Both the position numbers and the translations under genes were made by a program. A stretch of DNA of 64,000 nucleotides from Pseudomonas sp. AB6 (GTDB taxonomy: Bacteria; Pseudomonadota; Gammaproteobacteria; Pseudomonadales; Pseudomonadaceae), in assembly GCF_034314105.1 (NCBI RefSeq), contig NZ_JAVIWJ010000001.1, positions 1,923,501-1,987,500 on the forward strand, given 5' to 3'. Below, piece after piece: positions 1-9,685 of the stretch (position 1 is the stretch's first letter; the number at the start of each line of letters is the position of its first letter). Below the pieces are notes generated by a model. It saw nothing but the letters and a program-made list of their open reading frames with translations, did no database searches and was not told the origin of the DNA.

Positions 1-1
1 G

Positions 2-388
2 ATCGAAAATTTGAAAACTTTAGTGTTTCGCATCGGTTGCTCTTACCGACAACGCCTTGATGCTTTATTAGCCAACCTAGGCATTCCTGCCCCTGAACCA
101 TTGGAGTTTGGTTCGATTGAGGCAATTATTGCCTGCGTTTCAGCGGGCATTGGAGTTACGTTACTGCCCAGGGGAGTAGTCACCAACGCCGTGCATGAAG
201 GTTTGGTCAATGCTCACGAACTGCCGACCGAGTTTTCAAAGGTTGACACTGTTTTTGTCCGGCGCAGTGATAGCTATTGCTCTAGCGCACTGATCATTTT
301 TCTCGACAGCGTTCGGCGCAATGAGCTCCTTTTTTTAAGGCAAAAAGATCAATCAAAAACGCCAGCAATATGGCTAAAGAGCCGATAA
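2..388 (+). CDS. LysR-family regulator, C-terminal part (5' truncated by window edge)
   Basis: The reading frame is open from the left edge, so only about 128 C-terminal residues are seen. They match the second half of a LysR substrate-binding domain: a segment around FGSIEAIIACVSAGIGVTLLPR is the usual hinge and effector-pocket region, in which LysR proteins read 'G-G-iallP'. The DNA-binding half lies outside the window. The last ~95 bases overlap the 3' end of the convergent MFS gene on the other strand. The target is unknown. The neighbouring MFS gene is a candidate because LysR proteins often control adjacent genes, but the convergent arrangement is not the classical divergent one. Confidence 0.8.
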   Translation: MENLKTLVFRIGCSYRQRLDALLANLGIPAPEPLEFGSIEAIIACVSAGIGVTLLPRGVVTNAVHEGLVNAHELPTEFSKVDTVFVRRSDSYCSSALIIFLDSVRRNELLFLRQKDQSKTPAIWLKSR

Positions 389-1535
389 CGAATAGTAAAC
401 TGTAATTGCCACTGCTATAGGAAAACAGGAAAGAAAACCCGTAAGCGGCTGTCGCTTGAAATAGGGCAAAACCTACTGTCGCTGTCTGCCACGCCGGAGT
501 TTGTTGAGCAGGATGGTGAGCCAGTATCTCGTGCACGCGCCCCAGCACTAACGGCACAGTGCCGGTCACAAACGCCCCCACGCAAATGCTGGATATAATT
601 AGCCAAACGGTTCCTGGATCAAGAGCCGGAATAGCGACGCAAATGGCTTCAATAATAAAAGACACCCGCAAAGCTCGACTGAAGCCAATTCGATCGGCTA
701 ATACGCCTGCTAGTAACGGTCCAACGGTGGCGCCAACGCCGAACAATACCCAGTACTGAGCACCTACTTGTAGTCCCTGCCCTTTACCTCGCGCAACAAA
801 ATCCACGAGAAACATCATGTGCGGAACCCAGCCTGCGGCGTTGAGTGCATATTCCACATACAGTGCGTTAAGAGCGCCATTTGGCGTTGGGCTACGATGC
901 TGAGGGGTGAGAACCTGAGCCCCCCGCACGTTTTCCTTTGGCCAAGAGCACCAGGCAATTGCCGTCAACACCAATGACACGATCCCCAATCCGAACCACG
1001 TTTGCCGCAGGTCTTGTTGCAGTAAAAGGGGTACGAGAGTTCCGGAAGCTACGATTCCAACACCGACGCCCATAAAAATCACTCCACCGACCAGTCCACG
1101 TCGCGACGGAGAAACGTGAGCCAACACGGCGGGGGCTGCCAGCACCATCAGCGCGCCGCCGGAGACACCTGACAGGAATCGCCATGAAAAAAACCATGCA
1201 AACGATACCGGATAGGCACAAGCAAAAAACGCCAGACAGGCTAGCAGCATCATGGCTCTGAGAATAAATAGGGTCGAGGTTTTAGCTGCCATTTTACGCC
1301 CCGTTAACGCGCCCCCCAGATACCCAGCCAAGTTGGCTGCGCCCAAATACGCAGCCATTGAGGGATCAAACCAGTGAGCCGCGATGATCGCTGGCAACAA
1401 GGGTGTATACGCAAATCGCGCAAGTCCAATACCAACGAGGCTAGCGCAAAAGCCTGCTACCGCTGCCCATCCAGACTTGGTTTTTCTCATTGAAGGATCT
1501 GCTTCGCCTATTGTAGGCTTAACACCTTTCATCAT
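294..1535 (-). CDS. MFS transporter of the YbfB/YjiJ type
   Basis: A 413-residue protein with about twelve hydrophobic segments and typical MFS spacing. The N-terminal stretch GIGLARFAYTPLLP, followed by AAYLGAANLAGYLGG, is characteristic of the YbfB/YjiJ family of putative exporters, whose substrate is unknown. Two adjacent ATGs (1535 and 1532) lie behind an AAGGA ribosome-binding site; I keep the upstream one. The gene stands alone, in tail-to-tail overlap with a lysR gene. A perfect dyad lies about 75 bases upstream and may be its operator. Inner-membrane location is inferred from hydrophobicity. Confidence 0.85.
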   Translation of the reverse strand: MMKGVKPTIGEADPSMRKTKSGWAAVAGFCASLVGIGLARFAYTPLLPAIIAAHWFDPSMAAYLGAANLAGYLGGALTGRKMAAKTSTLFILRAMMLLACLAFFACAYPVSFAWFFSWRFLSGVSGGALMVLAAPAVLAHVSPSRRGLVGGVIFMGVGVGIVASGTLVPLLLQQDLRQTWFGLGIVSLVLTAIAWCSWPKENVRGAQVLTPQHRSPTPNGALNALYVEYALNAAGWVPHMMFLVDFVARGKGQGLQVGAQYWVLFGVGATVGPLLAGVLADRIGFSRALRVSFIIEAICVAIPALDPGTVWLIISSICVGAFVTGTVPLVLGRVHEILAHHPAQQTPAWQTATVGFALFQATAAYGFSFLFSYSSGNYSLLFVIGSLAILLAFLIDLFALKKGAHCAERCREK

Positions 1536-1607
1536 CTGTCCTTCTCTCTTCAGTTAAGAACAAAGTACTCGAGATCAGACGACTTCAGAAACGCATTAAA
1601 TAGATAG

Positions 1608-1630
1608 GGGTATCTTTATTTACGATACCC
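1608..1630. promoter_or_regulatory. Perfect 7-bp dyad with LysR-type T-N11-A geometry
   Basis: GGGTATC and GATACCC are separated by 9 bases in the 196-bp gap upstream of the MFS gene. The inner bases fit the T-N11-A rule for LysR-type operators. The rest of the gap (1536-1731) is AT-rich and shows nothing else clear. The assignment as an operator is inference. Confidence 0.4.
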
Positions 1631-1731
1631 TACCGTACTTCAATTGCCCTTCAACCGGTTTTTTTTAAACTAAGAGCGGGTCAACAATCGACCAAGGCGA
1701 GCAGCTATAAAGTTGCCGATTTATTCTTTCA

Positions 1732-2508
1732 TTAGATATGAACGCCGCCAGCTACTTCTATACGCTGGGCATTGACCCATCCAAACTCGTCAGATAACAG
1801 TCCCGCAATAACAGGCCCTACATCCTGAGGTTCACCCGCTCGGCCAAGAGCAGTATGGCTGGCCACCGCTTTATTAACTTCAGGGTTATCTCGCACGATG
1901 CCACCGCTAAAGTCAGTGGCTATTGCACCGGGTGCGACCACATTGGCGCTGATTCGGCGAGATGCCAACTCAACAGCCATATACCTTGTCAGCGATTCGA
2001 CTGCTGCTTTGATTGAACCATAGGCCGCACGGTTGGGCATGGCGAAGCGGGCCAAGCCCGATGAGATGTTGATGATTCTGCCGCCGTCATTCATCAATGG
2101 TACAAGCGTCTGCGTAAGCAGAAACGCGCCCTTGAAATGAACGGCGAAAAGAGAATCCAACTCGGCTTCCGTTGTCTGTGCGAAGCTTGAGTTGGAGGAG
2201 GTACCCGCGTTGTTAACGAGATAATCAAAGCGGTCAGCCCCTAACTCCGCCAACGCAATCTGAACGTCTTTGGCGAACGCGGCAAACGACTGGGCGTTCC
2301 CGACATCCAAGTGTAGAGCAATAGCCTTTGCTCCTGCTTTAGCGGCAAGGGCAACTACTTGATCGGCTTCCCCACGATTTGATTTGTAGGTAAAGATCGA
2401 AGTTACTCCGCGCTTCGCAAGGCATAACAGAGTATTGCGACCAATGCCCCGGCTACCACCGGTGATGATGGCGATCTTACCGGTCTGCTTTTCGATATAT
2501 TCTGACAT
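1732..2508 (-). CDS. Short-chain dehydrogenase/reductase
   Basis: A 258-residue classical SDR. It has the Rossmann cofactor motif TGGSRGIG near residue 11, the NNAG motif in LVNNAGTSS, a catalytic Ser in INISSG and the YGSIK (YxxxK) active site. This predicts an NAD(P)-dependent oxidoreductase of the FabG-like type; the substrate cannot be read from sequence. I chose the ATG at 2508, because the frame extends upstream only to a TTG with no ribosome-binding site. It is divergent from an AraC-family regulator gene with about 140 bp between them. In several Proteobacteria such SDR/AraC pairs form a regulator-target unit, so control by that regulator is likely but inferred. Confidence 0.85.
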   Translation of the reverse strand: MSEYIEKQTGKIAIITGGSRGIGRNTLLCLAKRGVTSIFTYKSNRGEADQVVALAAKAGAKAIALHLDVGNAQSFAAFAKDVQIALAELGADRFDYLVNNAGTSSNSSFAQTTEAELDSLFAVHFKGAFLLTQTLVPLMNDGGRIINISSGLARFAMPNRAAYGSIKAAVESLTRYMAVELASRRISANVVAPGAIATDFSGGIVRDNPEVNKAVASHTALGRAGEPQDVGPVIAGLLSDEFGWVNAQRIEVAGGVHI

Positions 2509-2650
2509 CAGGATACGCTCTACTTTGAGGGTCAAAAGTCATCATAGGGGGTTAGCCCTCTCGATTTGCATACCAAAACACGCCTTTTATTTGCCTATTC
2601 TTCCTCCACTATTTAGGTATCACGCCGTGACGCTTGAAAAGAACCGCTCA

Positions 2651-3544
2651 ATGGCGGAGCAATTGATAGACGCCGTAGTACGTTACACAGAGAGTCAAAC
2701 GGGAGAGAGCCCCTACTCAACGCCTGTCGATGGTGTGGTGGTCTTGCGAGCAGACCAGAAGAAGCCGCCCGTTCATAGAGTATTTGCCCCGGCAATATGT
2801 TTCGTTGCTCAGGGTGCCAAGTGGGCTATGTTTGGCGAAAGCAAGTTTGAGTACAAAGCAGGTGAAGCGTTGGTCGTAGGCATCCAGGCGCCCTCGCTGG
2901 GACGTGTCACCCAAGCCAGTCCGGATAAACCGTGTCTCGTACTGGCTCTCAGCCTCGACCTGACTCTCATGAGAAACATCGCCCAAAGGTTAGATGCGTT
3001 CCCTCAAACAAACAGTAGGGTCGGGTGTGGGGTTTTTGTTACGGACTTCGATGGACCGCTGACGGATTGCGTCCTGCGTCTGTTCCGACTTTTTGATACC
3101 CCAGCAGCTATTCCAATACTTTACCCACTTGTCATGCAGGAAATTTGCTATTGGCTCCTCACAGGGCCACATGGTGCCCAAGTGGCACGACTGACGCTTT
3201 TGAATCATCCGTCTCTTCGCATTAAAGATGCTCTTGACACACTTCGCGATCGATTTGCAGAGACCCTTCATCTCGACGAGCTAGCAGCTATTGCGCAACT
3301 GAGTCCTTCAGCTTTTCACCGACAATTTAAAGCACTGACGTCCCTTACTCCGTTGCAGTATCAGAAAGAGCTCCGCCTGCTGGAAGCACGTCGCTTAATG
3401 GTGTCGCAGGGCGCTAATGTAGAAACGGCAGCGTTCAAAGTCGGGTATGAAAGCCAGTCCCAATTTAGCCGTGAATACAGTCGGATGTTTGGCTCACCCC
3501 CCAAAAAGCATCTAAAAAGCAGACTACCCTCAAGTGCAAATTGA
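2651..3544 (+). CDS. AraC-family transcriptional regulator
   Basis: About 297 residues from the ATG at 2651 (an in-frame GTG at 2627 is an alternative). The N-terminal half resembles the AraC_N ligand-binding domain (MAEQLIDAVVRY..., HRVFAPAICFVAQGAK). The C-terminal ~100 residues hold two helix-turn-helix units, with the family hallmark around LSPSAFHRQFKALTSLTPLQYQKELRL and VGYESQSQFSREYSRMFG. It is divergent from the SDR gene, its likely target. The gene ends about 20 bases from the 3' end of the lipoprotein gene on the other strand. Confidence 0.85.
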   Translation: MAEQLIDAVVRYTESQTGESPYSTPVDGVVVLRADQKKPPVHRVFAPAICFVAQGAKWAMFGESKFEYKAGEALVVGIQAPSLGRVTQASPDKPCLVLALSLDLTLMRNIAQRLDAFPQTNSRVGCGVFVTDFDGPLTDCVLRLFRLFDTPAAIPILYPLVMQEICYWLLTGPHGAQVARLTLLNHPSLRIKDALDTLRDRFAETLHLDELAAIAQLSPSAFHRQFKALTSLTPLQYQKELRLLEARRLMVSQGANVETAAFKVGYESQSQFSREYSRMFGSPPKKHLKSRLPSSAN

Positions 3545-3562
3545 CACCCATCCCATGTATTC

Positions 3563-3952
3563 CTAGTGCCCAATCTGCCGACTCAACCCCGGCGGGACAC
3601 CGTTAACGTCGGTGTCTTGCCACGGTCCACGGCGGGCGGTTGACCAGCTCCAGCCGTTGTCCCAGCGGTAGTAGGTGCGTTGTCGGTAGAAGGTGTCCGG
3701 TTGGTCGTCCAGCACATACACCCCGAGCTTTGCGTCCCAGTGACTGTCGCCACCCGGCGGTGGGGCAAAGTGGGCGGATGTTTGCGGTGCGGCAGGTACT
3801 GGGCGTTGTGGCGCCTTGTACGGCGAGCTCGGTTCTGACATACCGGGCTGCGGCGCAATCGGTTCGCTGCTCTGCGGCGCCGGTGGCTGCACCGCACACG
3901 CACTCAAGCCCAACACCAGACTTAACAAGGTAATGCGTGCGACGGGGTTCAT
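3563..3952 (-). CDS. Small proline-rich lipoprotein of unknown function
   Basis: 129 residues with a lipoprotein signal peptide: a basic start, a hydrophobic core and the lipobox LSAC with Cys19. Proline/glutamine-rich low-complexity sequence follows to about residue 70. A C-terminal segment rich in Tyr and Trp (TFYRQRTYYRWDNGW, GPW) probably forms a small folded unit. It lies 11 bases downstream of ccmI on the same strand, so it could be the last gene of the ccm transcript. A role in cytochrome maturation is not shown by sequence; it may be an envelope lipoprotein of unrelated function. Confidence 0.75.
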   Translation of the reverse strand: MNPVARITLLSLVLGLSACAVQPPAPQSSEPIAPQPGMSEPSSPYKAPQRPVPAAPQTSAHFAPPPGGDSHWDAKLGVYVLDDQPDTFYRQRTYYRWDNGWSWSTARRGPWQDTDVNGVPPGLSRQIGH

Positions 3953-3963
3953 GGTTTTCTCTT

Positions 3964-5199
3964 TTAGTGATCCGGACTGTCAATGGTCAACGCTTGCAGC
4001 TGAGTGGTACTGCTGGCCAGCGGCGCGCTGCGTCCAATCCACTCCCCCGTTGTCGCTTGGCCTGCGCGGGAGATGCGCGCAACCAGTTGGACTTCGGGAA
4101 AGTTCGACAGTTTCAGTTGCGGCATCATCGCATCAGCATCAGCCAGTTCGACGTCAGCGGGCAGGTCGGCCACGGTCAGGCGCTTGACCGCCAACGGCAT
4201 GGGCGGGCCGGACGTGGCGCGGGCAAAGATAAACACGCTGTCGCCGGGTTGGACCTTGGTTTTGAGGGCTTCGGCGAGGTCAACCCGCACTTTGATCAGT
4301 GCCGCCACCTTGCTTTCAACCGCTGGCGTCTCCGGCGTTTTGACCGCGACCACGGGTGTCGCAACCACTGGAGCGCCACTGCCGAGCTTCTCCGCAGCAC
4401 GGGAAATGCCACCTTCCAGCGCTGAGCGGGAAGGATCATCAGTCGGTAACACCGCTAGAAGGCGCTTCCAATAATCCATGGCTTGCTGATAGCGCTCGCC
4501 CTCGAAGGCAGCGATGCCCAGCAGCCCGAGGCTGGTAACTTCATTTGGGTCAGCTTTAAGCGCCTCGGTGGTCAGCGCCTGAACTTGCGGCGAGAACTTT
4601 TTATCACCGGCAAAATATAGCGCCTGCGCCCACTGCCCGAGGAGCTCTGGTTGACGCCCGGCCAAGCCCACCGAACGTTCAAACAAACCCGCCGCGTCCG
4701 CAGGCCGGTCCTGAGCCATGTAAGAACGCGCCAGGAAGTACAGGCCTTCCGCTGAATCCGGCTGAGCCTTCACCGCACGCTCCAAGCGCGTGGTCATTTC
4801 CTGAAGGGACGATGGCGCCTGAGCGAATTCGCGGCTCAGTTCGACCTTGTCACTGGCACCGAAATGCAGGTAAAGCGCCATGCCCACTATCGGCACCAGC
4901 GCCGCCGCCAATAGCGGCAATGATTTACCCAGACGCGCCGTGCGTGAAACATCAACACCTTCGGTGTCGGCCAGTAACTCACGCGCGGCCTCGGCACGGC
5001 CGGAATCCATTTGCGAGACAGAGAGCACGCCCTCCTCCTGCTGACCCACTAGCTCGGCTACACGCTCCTGATATAGGGCAACGTTGAGCGCGGTACGATC
5101 CTCTTCACTTTGAGCCCGACGGCCACGCAGAACAGGGATCAACAAAAAACTCAGGGCCACCAGCAACAGCAGGCCGGCAGCTAGCCAGAAATCAATCAT
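3964..5199 (-). CDS. ccmI: Cytochrome c maturation protein CcmI (CycH)
   Basis: 411 residues. Two hydrophobic segments (about residues 3-20 and 93-112) flank a cytoplasmic loop, as in CcmI. A TPR-containing periplasmic part follows ([30 protein letters not shown] and similar helices), then a C-terminal beta-rich domain. CcmI is known to bind the C-terminal helix of apocytochromes c and deliver them to CcmF/CcmH for haem ligation. It overlaps ccmH by 4 bp, consistent with translational coupling. It is the last recognisable ccm gene of the operon. Confidence 0.95.
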   Translation of the reverse strand: MIDFWLAAGLLLLVALSFLLIPVLRGRRAQSEEDRTALNVALYQERVAELVGQQEEGVLSVSQMDSGRAEAARELLADTEGVDVSRTARLGKSLPLLAAALVPIVGMALYLHFGASDKVELSREFAQAPSSLQEMTTRLERAVKAQPDSAEGLYFLARSYMAQDRPADAAGLFERSVGLAGRQPELLGQWAQALYFAGDKKFSPQVQALTTEALKADPNEVTSLGLLGIAAFEGERYQQAMDYWKRLLAVLPTDDPSRSALEGGISRAAEKLGSGAPVVATPVVAVKTPETPAVESKVAALIKVRVDLAEALKTKVQPGDSVFIFARATSGPPMPLAVKRLTVADLPADVELADADAMMPQLKLSNFPEVQLVARISRAGQATTGEWIGRSAPLASSTTQLQALTIDSPDH

Positions 5200-5666
5200 T
5201 CGTGGTTTTTATCCAACAGGTGGGCGAGGCGCTGACGCTCCTCGTCAGAAAGAACGTCTGTATCGTCCGCACGTTTGCCGCGTCGCCGCGTGACCATGAC
5301 CCCTATCACCAGCACGCCGCCCAGCAGCAATCCAGCCGGGCCAAACCACAGCAGCCAGGTCCCCGAATTGAGTGCCGGTTTGTAGCGCACGAAATCGCCG
5401 TAGCGATCGACCATGAAGTCGATGATCTGCTGATTGCTTTGACCTTCGCCCAGCATCCGGTAAATCTCTTTACGCAGGTCGGCGGCGATGGGCGCATTAG
5501 AGTCGGCAATGTCTTGATTCTGGCATTTCGGGCAACGCAGCTCTCGGGTCAGGTCGGCGTAACGCGCGCGCTGAGCTTCGTCCTTGAATTCATATGAATC
5601 GATTGCGGCCTGGGCGACACCCGCCAGCCCTACAATGAGAACCCCTGCGGCTAACCAACGCTTCAT
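5196..5666 (-). CDS. ccmH: Cytochrome c maturation thiol oxidoreductase CcmH (CcmL)
   Basis: 156 residues with a signal-type N-terminus ([20 protein letters not shown]). The redox motif LRCPKCQNQ holds Cys45 and Cys48, and a transmembrane helix runs from about residue 100 to 125. CcmH reduces or holds the CXXCH thiols of apocytochrome c in the periplasm for haem attachment. It overlaps ccmG and ccmI by 4 bp on each side. This is the short CcmH form; the TPR part found fused to it in E. coli is the separate ccmI here. Confidence 0.95.
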   Translation of the reverse strand: MKRWLAAGVLIVGLAGVAQAAIDSYEFKDEAQRARYADLTRELRCPKCQNQDIADSNAPIAADLRKEIYRMLGEGQSNQQIIDFMVDRYGDFVRYKPALNSGTWLLWFGPAGLLLGGVLVIGVMVTRRRGKRADDTDVLSDEERQRLAHLLDKNHE

Positions 5667-6199
5667 GGTTTGGCCTCGTCTACCAAGCCCTGATACAAAG
5701 CAGCTAGCTGTTCATGCCAAACCACGTCGTCGATCACGCCAACGTGCTTGTAACGAATCACACCTTTGCTATCGATCAGGAAGGTTTCCGGCGCGCCGTA
5801 CACCCCCAGGTTCAGACCAAGGCTACCGGTCTCATCATTAATGTTGATTTGGTAAGGGTTATGGAAGTCCTTCAACCATTTCAGCGCATCAACGTTGACG
5901 TCTTTGTAGTTGATGCCATAAATCACCACGCCTTGCTGCGCCAACTTATTCAGCACTGGATGCTCGACGCGGCAAGAGATACACCACGTACCCCAAACGT
6001 TGACCAGCGCCGGTTTACCGAGCAAATCGGCCTGAGTGACCACCTTGCCGCTTTGCACTTCAGGTAGCGAAAACGCCGGGAACGGCTTGCCGATCATCGC
6101 GGACGGCAGCTCGGCAGGGTCAAGGTACAGGCCGCGATAAAGGAAAGCCGCCACACCCAAAAATAACGCCAGCGGAATTAACAGAATCCAGCGCTTCAT
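5663..6199 (-). CDS. ccmG: Thiol:disulfide interchange protein CcmG (DsbE)
   Basis: 178 residues. An N-terminal membrane anchor (about residues 4-20) is followed by a thioredoxin fold with active site WCISC (Cys73 and Cys76), preceded by LVNVWGT. The GAPETFLID segment contains the cis-proline loop typical of DsbE. The protein acts in the periplasm, passing electrons to CcmH and the apocytochrome so that the haem-binding cysteines stay reduced. It overlaps both neighbours by 4 bp. Confidence 0.95.
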   Translation of the reverse strand: MKRWILLIPLALFLGVAAFLYRGLYLDPAELPSAMIGKPFPAFSLPEVQSGKVVTQADLLGKPALVNVWGTWCISCRVEHPVLNKLAQQGVVIYGINYKDVNVDALKWLKDFHNPYQININDETGSLGLNLGVYGAPETFLIDSKGVIRYKHVGVIDDVVWHEQLAALYQGLVDEAKP

Positions 6200-8169
6200 G
6201 CGGGGGCCCCTGTCAGACCCAACGCGTCACGCACTTTGCTTTTGACTTTGACCCGATAACGGCGATCCGACGCTGCCATCAGGCCGCCTAACCCTGTAAA
6301 CAACCCGCCGAACCAAATCCACCGCACGAACGGCTTGACGTGTAAGCGAACCGCCCACGCGCCATTTTCCAATGGTTCGCCAAGGGCCACATACAGATCC
6401 CGGCGGAAACCAGCGTCGATACCGGCTTCAGTCATCATCGATTGCTGCACGGTGTACAAACGTTTTTCCGGGTGCAGCAGCGCAACTTGCTTACCGCCTT
6501 CGAGCACGCGAATAGTGCCTTGATCAGAGGTGAAGTTCGGACCCTGAATGTGTTTGGCGCCCTCAAACTGGAACACATAACCGCCCAGGTACAACGAATC
6601 ACCCGGTGCCATGCGCAAATCGCGTTGAGCACTGTTGGAACTGGAGAGCACCACGCCCAAGGCGCACACAGCGATGCCGATGTGCGCAACCTGCATGCCC
6701 CAATAACTGCGGGTCAAACCACGAACACCTTTGATCAAACCTTTGTGGCGAGTTTTGTCCAGGATATCGCGGACCCCGGCCAGCAAGACCCAAGCCGCCA
6801 GCATGAAGACCGCGAGCGAACCCCATTGCGTGTCATGCAGCACGAACGCTGCGAGTCCCGCCAGCAAAGCGCTACCGACCAATACCGGCGCCAACATGCC
6901 CAGCAACCATTTCACCGGGGTGTCTTTCCAGCGCACCAACATGCCCACGGCCATCACCGCCATCAGCAGGGCCATCAACGGTACGAACAGCGCGTTGAAG
7001 TAAGGTGGCCCCACCGACATTTTGGTGCCGCTCATCGCGTCCACCGCCAGCGGATACAACGTACCCAACAGGATTGTTGCTGCGGCAACGACCAAGATCA
7101 GGTTATTGCCTAACAGCAGAGTTTCTCGGGACCATAACGAGAAACCTACGTGGCTTTTTACCACGGGTGCGCGCAAGGCGAATAACGTCAGCGAACCGCC
7201 GACCACGATCAGCAGGAAAACCAGAATGAACACACCACGGGCTGGGTCAGAAGCAAATGCGTGTACCGACGTCACCACCCCGGAACGAACCAGAAAGGTG
7301 CCCAACAAACTCAGTGAGAATGCGGCGATTGCCAGCAGCACGGTCCAGCTTTTGAACACGCCGCGTTTCTCAGTAACCGCCAGCGAGTGAATCAGCGCCG
7401 TGCCAACCAGCCATGGCATGAACGAGGCGTTTTCCACCGGATCCCAGAACCACCAGCCGCCCCAACCGAGTTCGTAGTACGCCCACCAGGAGCCGAGGGT
7501 GATACCCACGCCAAGGAACGCCCAGGCGATAATCGTCCACGGTCGTGACCAACGCGCCCATGCCGCGTCCAGACGCCCGCCGAGCAGCGCAGCGATGGCA
7601 AACGCGAACGCTACCGAGAAGCCGACATAGCCCATGTACAGCATCGGCGGGTGCACGATCAGGCCGATGTCTTGCAGCAAGGGGTTAAGATCGTGGCCAT
7701 CAGCTGGAATTTGCGGGAGTATCCGCGAAAACGGATTAGAGGTAAGAACCAGAAACAGCAGAAAGCCAACGCTGATCATGCCCATCACGGCCAATACCCG
7801 CGCCAACATGACCTGCGGCAGTTGCCGAGAGAAGATGGATACCGCAAAGGTCCAACCGCCGAGGATCAGCGCCCACAGTAATAATGAACCTTCATGAGCG
7901 CCCCACACCGCACTGAACTTGAAGTACCACGGCAACGCGCTGTTGGAGTTATTGGCCACGTACCCAACCGAAAAGTCATCGGTCATGAACGAATACGTCA
8001 AACAGCCGAAGGAAAACACCAAGAAGGCAAACTGCCCCCAAGCGGCTGGCTGGGCCAGGCTCATCCATTGACGATCGCCGCGCCAAGCGCCGATCAATGG
8101 CACGCTGGCCTGCACGATGGCAAGGCACAGCGCCAGAATCATGGCCAGATGGCCGAGTTCGGGAATCAT
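6196..8169 (-). CDS. ccmF: Haem lyase subunit CcmF
   Basis: 657 residues, a very hydrophobic protein with about 14-15 membrane segments. The tryptophan-rich WWD domain (GWGGWWFWDPVENAS) binds haem from holo-CcmE. Conserved histidines lie in the flanking segments (GAHEGSLLLW, HPPMLYMGY, VTEKRG). CcmF ligates haem to apocytochrome c at the periplasmic face, together with CcmH and CcmI. Length and domain order are standard. It overlaps ccmG by 4 bp and sits 3 bp after ccmE. Confidence 0.97.
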   Translation of the reverse strand: MIPELGHLAMILALCLAIVQASVPLIGAWRGDRQWMSLAQPAAWGQFAFLVFSFGCLTYSFMTDDFSVGYVANNSNSALPWYFKFSAVWGAHEGSLLLWALILGGWTFAVSIFSRQLPQVMLARVLAVMGMISVGFLLFLVLTSNPFSRILPQIPADGHDLNPLLQDIGLIVHPPMLYMGYVGFSVAFAFAIAALLGGRLDAAWARWSRPWTIIAWAFLGVGITLGSWWAYYELGWGGWWFWDPVENASFMPWLVGTALIHSLAVTEKRGVFKSWTVLLAIAAFSLSLLGTFLVRSGVVTSVHAFASDPARGVFILVFLLIVVGGSLTLFALRAPVVKSHVGFSLWSRETLLLGNNLILVVAAATILLGTLYPLAVDAMSGTKMSVGPPYFNALFVPLMALLMAVMAVGMLVRWKDTPVKWLLGMLAPVLVGSALLAGLAAFVLHDTQWGSLAVFMLAAWVLLAGVRDILDKTRHKGLIKGVRGLTRSYWGMQVAHIGIAVCALGVVLSSSNSAQRDLRMAPGDSLYLGGYVFQFEGAKHIQGPNFTSDQGTIRVLEGGKQVALLHPEKRLYTVQQSMMTEAGIDAGFRRDLYVALGEPLENGAWAVRLHVKPFVRWIWFGGLFTGLGGLMAASDRRYRVKVKSKVRDALGLTGAPA

Positions 8170-8172
8170 GGG

Positions 8173-8655
8173 TCAGCCCTGTTTCGATGGTAGGGAGGTA
8201 GACGAAGACGAAGACGAGACGGGCGCCGACTGGCCGCTGTCTTTCAGCGCTTTCTGGACTTCAGGCGGCATGTATTTCTCATCGTGCTTGGCCAGTACTT
8301 CATCGGCGACTACTACGCCATCGGCATTGAGTTTGCCCAAGGCGACGATGCCCTGCCCTTCACGGAACAGGTCAGGAAGAATGCCGCGATAGGTAATGGT
8401 CACTGACTTGTTGAAATCGGTAACGATGAATTTGACGTCCAGGGAATCGCCGGAACGTTGCAGCGAACCTTTCTCCACCATGCCACCGGCACGAATACGG
8501 GCATCAACGGGCGCCTCGCCGTTGGCGATCTGAGTCGGGGTGTAGAACAGGTTGATGTTCTGTTGCAGCGCACTCAAGGCCAAGCCGACGGCGACACCCA
8601 CTCCGGCCAGTATTCCGACGATGATCAACAGACGCTTTTTACGAACCGGATTCAC
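8173..8655 (-). CDS. ccmE: Periplasmic haem chaperone CcmE
   Basis: 160 residues from a GTG start at 8655, chosen because a GGGAG ribosome-binding site precedes it and the protein then begins MNPVRKKR as in other pseudomonads. A single membrane anchor (about 9-30) precedes an OB-fold. The haem-binding histidine is H124 in LAKHDEKY, with the conserved tyrosine at 128. CcmE carries haem covalently from CcmC to CcmF. The C-terminal tail is Ser-rich and low-complexity (a run of six Ser), encoded by a short tandem repeat, and is probably disordered. It overlaps ccmD by 4 bp. Confidence 0.95.
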   Translation of the reverse strand: MNPVRKKRLLIIVGILAGVGVAVGLALSALQQNINLFYTPTQIANGEAPVDARIRAGGMVEKGSLQRSGDSLDVKFIVTDFNKSVTITYRGILPDLFREGQGIVALGKLNADGVVVADEVLAKHDEKYMPPEVQKALKDSGQSAPVSSSSSSTSLPSKQG

Positions 8656-8828
8656 TTCTGATTCTCCCAGCGCAGACGTCGCGCCTCTTGTTGCAAGTAA
8701 CGCCGACGCGCCAAGATCGGCAGCGCCACGTTTAGAGCCAATACCGAAAGGCAAATACCATACGCCGACCAGACATACAGGGCATGGCGACCCATTGCCA
8801 AGAAATCACCGAACGAGTCGAAACTCAC
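8652..8828 (-). CDS. ccmD: Haem exporter accessory protein CcmD
   Basis: 58 residues from a GTG at 8828. The start is chosen because family members begin [13 protein letters not shown] and because it overlaps ccmC by 4 bp. One membrane helix (about 17-37) is followed by a basic, cytoplasmic [11 protein letters not shown] tail. CcmD is known to stabilise the CcmABC complex and help release holo-CcmE. Confidence 0.92.
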   Translation of the reverse strand: MSFDSFGDFLAMGRHALYVWSAYGICLSVLALNVALPILARRRYLQQEARRLRWENQK

Positions 8829-9610
8829 TGTACGACTCCTTTGACGGGTACCTGATTTAAGCTTTTCAAGATTTCGTCCTTGACCCAACTGCTGCGCGCT
8901 TCGCGCTTTAGCACTTCAAGGCGCATGCGCAACAACAGCACTGCACCAAAGAAGCAGTAGAAACCCACCACCATAAACAGCAAAGGCAGCCACATCTCGG
9001 CAGGCATCGCCGGTTTTTCCGTGAGGCTAAAGGTCGCGCCTTGGTGCAGGGTGCTCCACCACTCCACTGAATACTTGATGATTGGAATATTGATCACGCC
9101 CACGATGGCCAGCACGGCGCAGGCTTTGGCGGCGCTGTCGCGGTTAGTAATGGCGTTGCCAAGGGCAATCAGGCCGAAGTAAAGAAACAGCAAAATCAAC
9201 ATCGAGGTCAGGCGCGCATCCCACACCCACCATGAGCCCCAGGTAGGCTTGCCCCAGATTGCCCCCGTGACCAGCGCCAAGGCGGTCATCCAGGCGCCAA
9301 CCGGGGCGGCACATTGCAGCGCGACATCCGCAATTTTCATCTTCCAGACCAGCCCGACCACACTGGCCACAGCCAGCATCACGTAGCAGGACTGGGCAAC
9401 CATAGCGGCCGGGACGTGGATATAAATGATGCGAAAGCTGTTGCCCTGCTGATAGTCGGGCGGCGCGAACACGAGCCCCCATACCAGGCCGATACCGATC
9501 AGCAATACAGCGGCAATGCTCAGCCAAGGCAGCATGCGCCCGCTGATGCCGTAGAACCATTTAGGTGAGCCCAGCTTATGGAACCAGGTCCAACTGATGT
9601 TGCTTTTCAT
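8825..9610 (-). CDS. ccmC: Haem delivery protein CcmC
   Basis: About 261 residues from the ATG at 9610, which has AAGG upstream; an ATG at 9625 is an alternative. Six membrane segments. The WWD haem-handling motif ([13 protein letters not shown]) lies in a periplasmic loop, with the conserved histidines in IIYIHVPAA and STLHQG. CcmC loads haem onto CcmE. A gap of about 75 bp separates it from ccmB, the only sizeable gap inside the ccm operon. The frame is open across this gap from a TTG at 9685, so the start choice matters. Confidence 0.94.
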   Translation of the reverse strand: MKSNISWTWFHKLGSPKWFYGISGRMLPWLSIAAVLLIGIGLVWGLVFAPPDYQQGNSFRIIYIHVPAAMVAQSCYVMLAVASVVGLVWKMKIADVALQCAAPVGAWMTALALVTGAIWGKPTWGSWWVWDARLTSMLILLFLYFGLIALGNAITNRDSAAKACAVLAIVGVINIPIIKYSVEWWSTLHQGATFSLTEKPAMPAEMWLPLLFMVVGFYCFFGAVLLLRMRLEVLKREARSSWVKDEILKSLNQVPVKGVVQ

Positions 9611-9685
9611 CACGCTGCCTTTCATCACAGTGCTTTCAGGGGCTTTACTGACCACTGCCATCAGACAGCAATGATCCAACCTCAA

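Noticed and set aside
8173..8226. Short GACGAA tandem repeat at the 3' end of ccmE
   Set aside because: It only codes the Ser-rich tail; the tail is distal to the haem-binding site and length changes there would probably be neutral.
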